A DNA stretch of 64,000 nt from Actinopolyspora lacussalsi (GTDB lineage Bacteria > Actinomycetota > Actinomycetes > Mycobacteriales > Pseudonocardiaceae): contig JAURUC010000001.1 in the NCBI GenBank assembly GCA_030803735.1, positions 772,501-836,500 on the forward strand, read 5' to 3'. Under the pieces are notes generated by a model. The model saw nothing but the letters and a program-made list of their open reading frames with translations, ran no database searches and was not told the origin of the DNA. Positions 61,469 to 64,000 of the stretch are shown piece by piece; position 1 is the stretch's first letter; every line of letters begins with the position of its first letter. The position numbers were made by a program, and so were the translations under genes.

Positions 61469-62380
61469 TCAACTCGGGATTCGCAGTTCCGCGAGCACCG
61501 GAAGGTGATCGGAGGCCGTGCTGGCCACCGTCGTCGAACAAACGACCTCCGTCTCCCGGGACGCCGCTATGTGGTCGAGTCGCACCCGCGGTCCTCGCGC
61601 CGGGTAGGTCGGCGCGCCGGTGTGTCCCGCCGTGTCGCGAAGCCGCTTCCAGAGCGGAGCCAGTTCCGGAGCTCGCGAGGTGGCGTTGAGATCCCCGAGC
61701 AGCAGTCGGGGCGTACCCGGCTCGTTCCGATCCAGGGCGGTCACGATCTCCCTCACCTGGATCCGTCGCGTCCGAGGGCTTTTTCGGTAGTCCAGATGAG
61801 CGGCGTAAACGTGCACGGCGGTTCCGTTGATATCCACGACCACTTCGGGAAATCCCGGCAGTCTGACGGTGCTCTCGGAGGGGTGTTGAGTGCTTCGCCT
61901 GGTCATCCGGTGGTTGGTCGCGGAGAGCACGGGGTGTTCGCTCAGTACCGCCAGGCCGAACCGTCGTTTCGGATAACTCGGCCGTGGCGGGGGAAGAGTG
62001 TAGATCGGGGCGAAGAACGCGCGCATCCCCAGCCTGCTCGCCAGCACTCTCGCCTGGTCGCGCCAGGCGCTGCGCCGTGACCAGTGCACATCCACTTCTT
62101 GCAGGGCTACCACCTCGGCTCCCGATCGCTCGATCACCGAAGCCGTCCGTCGCGGATTCAACCTCCCCTGGGAGTCACGGCCCGAATGGATGTTGTACTG
62201 CATCACCCGTAAGTGTGGACTCGGTTGCCTGCAACCCGCTGCCGAACTCGAGGACACCGAACTCGAGGACGCCGTCGCTTGTGGTGACGGCAGGACCTCT
62301 GGTGCTGCCAGCAACAGGCTCAGCACGATGACGGTGTGGCGGAGCACGCTCCCACTCTGCGGGACCAGTTCGTCGTCCAC
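61469..62380 (-). CDS. Secreted endonuclease/exonuclease/phosphatase-family protein
   Basis: The 303-residue protein has a hydrophobic N-terminus (VIVLSLLLAAPEVLP) followed by a Ser-rich linker, so it is probably exported. The catalytic fold shows VMQYNIHSGRD, VVALQEVDVHW (metal-ligand Glu), LLLGDLNATSRAPEL and DHLPVLAEL (final Asp-His), the signature set of the EEP superfamily. Substrate could be DNA, sphingomyelin/inositol phosphate or another phosphoester. GTG 62380 is the annotated start; GTG 62347 is also possible. Confidence 0.83.
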   Translation of the reverse strand: MDDELVPQSGSVLRHTVIVLSLLLAAPEVLPSPQATASSSSVSSSSAAGCRQPSPHLRVMQYNIHSGRDSQGRLNPRRTASVIERSGAEVVALQEVDVHWSRRSAWRDQARVLASRLGMRAFFAPIYTLPPPRPSYPKRRFGLAVLSEHPVLSATNHRMTRRSTQHPSESTVRLPGFPEVVVDINGTAVHVYAAHLDYRKSPRTRRIQVREIVTALDRNEPGTPRLLLGDLNATSRAPELAPLWKRLRDTAGHTGAPTYPARGPRVRLDHIAASRETEVVCSTTVASTASDHLPVLAELRIPS

Positions 62381-62524
62381 TGCGCTCAGCGTCGGTGTGT
62401 CGCCGGATCCGGTGCGATTCGACAGGGGGCTACCGCTCGGGAGCGCGGCCGGTCGAGGTGTTCTCGGCCGGCCGGAACCCGCGATGGGCGAGCCTCGTCC
62501 GTCGGCTCGTCGGCCGATCGGTAC

Positions 62525-63202
62525 TCACCAGCCACGTGCCCGCCACTCGGACAGTTTCGGACGCTCGTTCCCCAGGGTCGAGTCGTCACCGTGGCCGGGA
62601 TAGAACCACGTGTCGTCGGTGAGAACGCCGAAGACCCGGTTCTCCACGTCGTCGAGCAGCGAGCGGAAGTCCTCCGGTGTCCCCGTCTTGCCGACCCCAC
62701 CGGGAAACAGCGAGTCCCCGGTGAACAGGTGCGGGTGCCCCACCGGGTCGCGGTAGAGCAGCGCGATCGAACCAGGCGTGTGTCCCCGCAGGTGCACGAC
62801 CTCCAGCGCGGACTCGCCCACCTGGATGGTTTCGCCGTGTCCGACCTCCCGATCGGGAGGGATCGGAAGCGGTTCCGAGTCCAGGGGATGAGCCACGGTG
62901 TAGGAACCGGTCTGACCGGCGATGGAACCGAGTGCTTGCCAGTGGTCCGGATGCCGGTGCGTGGTGACGATGGTGCGCAGTCGCGGACGGTCCTCGTCGT
63001 GGCCGAGCAGGTCGGTCAACCGCTCCGGATCGTCGGCCGCGTCGATCAGCAACGCGTCCCCGGTGCGCCTGCAGGTGAGCAGGTACGCGTTGTTGTCCAT
63101 CCGCCCCACGGAAATCTTGGTGACGGTCAGCGCGTCCAGCCTCCGCCGCGCGGCGGCACCGCCCGGCTGCACGTGTCCGGTGTAGTCTTCCTGGATCTCC
63201 AC
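62525..63202 (-). CDS. Metallo-beta-lactamase-fold hydrolase (glyoxalase II-like)
   Basis: The 225-residue protein has THRHPDHWQAL (the metal-binding HxHxDH), HLRGHTPGSIALLY, FTGDSLFPGGVGKTG and a C-terminal FYPGHGDDSTLG. The set matches MBL-fold thioesterase/glyoxalase II proteins. GTG 63202 was chosen because VEIQEDYTGHV is a conserved start; upstream in-frame sequence is unlike protein. It lies upstream of the secreted EEP-fold hydrolase gene on the same strand, 144 bases apart. Confidence 0.86.
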   Translation of the reverse strand: MEIQEDYTGHVQPGGAAARRRLDALTVTKISVGRMDNNAYLLTCRRTGDALLIDAADDPERLTDLLGHDEDRPRLRTIVTTHRHPDHWQALGSIAGQTGSYTVAHPLDSEPLPIPPDREVGHGETIQVGESALEVVHLRGHTPGSIALLYRDPVGHPHLFTGDSLFPGGVGKTGTPEDFRSLLDDVENRVFGVLTDDTWFYPGHGDDSTLGNERPKLSEWRARGW

Positions 63203-63284
63203 GACGGTGAGCCTAGTAGGACTCCCTCGTCCCGGTTCGCCGAGGTTCCGGGCGGGCCGAACCGTTGGCCCGCGCGGTGCGCGG

Positions 63285-64000
63285 TCACAGCCACGGTGGC
63301 AACTCAGGAGGGGAGCCTGCCAGCTGCTGAGGACCGGTTCTGCCCAGCAGCCATCCCAGGGCGACTGCCGGAGTGCCCCGCACCCGGTGCTCCGGTGAGT
63401 TCGGGGTGCCGAGCCGCCACACACTGCTGCTTCCGTCGGTGAACTCGACCTCGAGGGAGAGCGGCGGGACATCGGGGCGCCCGCCGAACTGTCGGACGGC
63501 GTCGTTGAGCAGCCATTCGATCTCCTCGCGCGGTATGTCGTCGAATCCGAAGCCGTGATTCAGATCCACCGAGTGCACCCGTACCTCGAACAGGCGGATC
63601 CGTGGTATCCGGTGCGCGGGGATCGACTTTCCCGGGGCCACTTCCACCTCGGCGTACCACGCCGGCTCCGGAAGCGTTCGGAAAGCCTCCGCCAGCCGCC
63701 CCGAGGCGGCCGCCACGTCCTCCAGCAGCAGTCGGTGGTTTCGCAGGCTGCCCTCGGAGATGTCGGCGTCCCTGTCCTGTCTGCTGGCGTACATGGCGTG
63801 TTCGACACCGGTGCGTGCCCACGTCAGCAGGTTGACGCACCCGTCGGCGTTGCGGGCCAGGTGCGAGATCACGTGTGCCCTGCTCCAGCCGGGCAGCAGG
63901 CTGGGCTCGTGTACCGAAGCGTCGTCCATTGCCTCCACCGTGCTCAGCAACCCGGCAGTGGCCTGCTGCACGGCTGTCAGCAGCTCTTTTCGGCGAGGGT
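63285..64000 (-). CDS. Mycothiol-dependent maleylpyruvate isomerase-family protein, 5' end outside the window
   Basis: The visible part has LLSTVEAMDDASVHEPSLLPGWSRAHVISHLARNADGCVNLL, read in two pieces, with the SLLPGWSRAHVISHL motif typical of the mycothiol-dependent (DinB-like) isomerase fold and a C-terminal RIRLFEVRVHSVDLNHGFGF segment. In-frame sequence continues past 63971 to the window edge (RRKELLTAVQQ) and fits the family's start, so the true start is probably beyond 64000; GTG 63971 is the alternative. Known relatives act in gentisate breakdown or other mycothiol-linked reactions. Confidence 0.8.
   Translation of the reverse strand, partial: PRRKELLTAVQQATAGLLSTVEAMDDASVHEPSLLPGWSRAHVISHLARNADGCVNLLTWARTGVEHAMYASRQDRDADISEGSLRNHRLLLEDVAAASGRLAEAFRTLPEPAWYAEVEVAPGKSIPAHRIPRIRLFEVRVHSVDLNHGFGFDDIPREEIEWLLNDAVRQFGGRPDVPPLSLEVEFTDGSSSVWRLGTPNSPEHRVRGTPAVALGWLLGRTGPQQLAGSPPELPPWL

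Noticed and set aside
1..64000. Insertion sequences, phage genes or integrase-att pairs
   Set aside because: No transposase, integrase or phage structural motif was found, and gene order and composition look native throughout.

Overview
The window is high-GC, gene-dense DNA with frequent 4-bp start/stop overlaps and GTG/TTG starts. It fits a filamentous actinobacterium, probably Pseudonocardiales/Actinopolyspora-like. This rests on gene content (actinobacterial-type QcrB, a mycothiol-dependent maleylpyruvate isomerase family protein, WS/DGAT acyltransferase, 7Fe ferredoxin, actinobacterial carotenoid genes) and is an inference, not a species identification. I saw no rRNA, tRNA, CRISPR array, insertion sequence or phage module.

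Layout. 1-2.8 kb: the end of a ring-cleaving dioxygenase gene with a coupled alpha/beta hydrolase, then a divergent sulfotransferase/APS-kinase pair. 2.8-10.5 kb: a complete protocatechuate branch of the beta-ketoadipate pathway in one operon (pcaIJFHGBL) ending in an IclR-type regulator, with a likely operator in front of pcaI. 10.5-19.8 kb: housekeeping and membrane genes (ABC exporter, Tex, transketolase, mechanosensitive-type membrane protein, PRC-barrel membrane protein). 20-27.8 kb: a hopanoid operon in which hpnC and hpnD are fused, followed by hpnE, a polyprenyl diphosphate synthase, shc, hpnG and hpnH. 28-33.2 kb: a membrane protein, then a minus-strand group made of an 868-residue fusion of an MGDG-synthase-like glycosyltransferase with a WS/DGAT acyltransferase, a DMT transporter and an SDR. 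33.2-39.8 kb: ferredoxin, DeoR regulator, O-methyltransferase, a lone cytochrome b (qcrB) and small stress/membrane genes. 40-46.8 kb: carotenoid genes (crtI, crtB, idi, crtT-like, crtU) with a convergent Rieske protein. 47-52.4 kb: GT2 glycosyltransferase, DUF2064 protein, zinc-ribbon epimerase, fasciclin lipoprotein and membrane molybdopterin oxidoreductase. 52.5-56.8 kb: a 3-hydroxybutyrate uptake and oxidation group with its GAF/PucR-type regulator. 56.9-64 kb: PepSY membrane protein, CstA, an unknown protein, a secreted EEP-fold hydrolase, a metallo-beta-lactamase-fold hydrolase and a mycothiol-dependent enzyme cut by the window end.

How the genes fit together. The pca operon takes protocatechuate to succinyl-CoA and acetyl-CoA. 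The isoprenoid genes form two branches: squalene to hopanoids (20-28 kb) and phytoene to an aromatic carotenoid (41-47 kb). The carotenoid cluster contributes idi but has no crtE or lycopene cyclase in the window, so precursor supply must come from the hop-operon prenyl synthase or from elsewhere.

The observations most worth following are the glycosyltransferase-WS/DGAT fusion with its coupled transporter and SDR, which looks like an undescribed glycolipid or acyl-lipid assembly module; the HpnC-HpnD fusion; the orphan QcrB; and a perfect 15-bp-arm palindrome inside the 3' end of idi.
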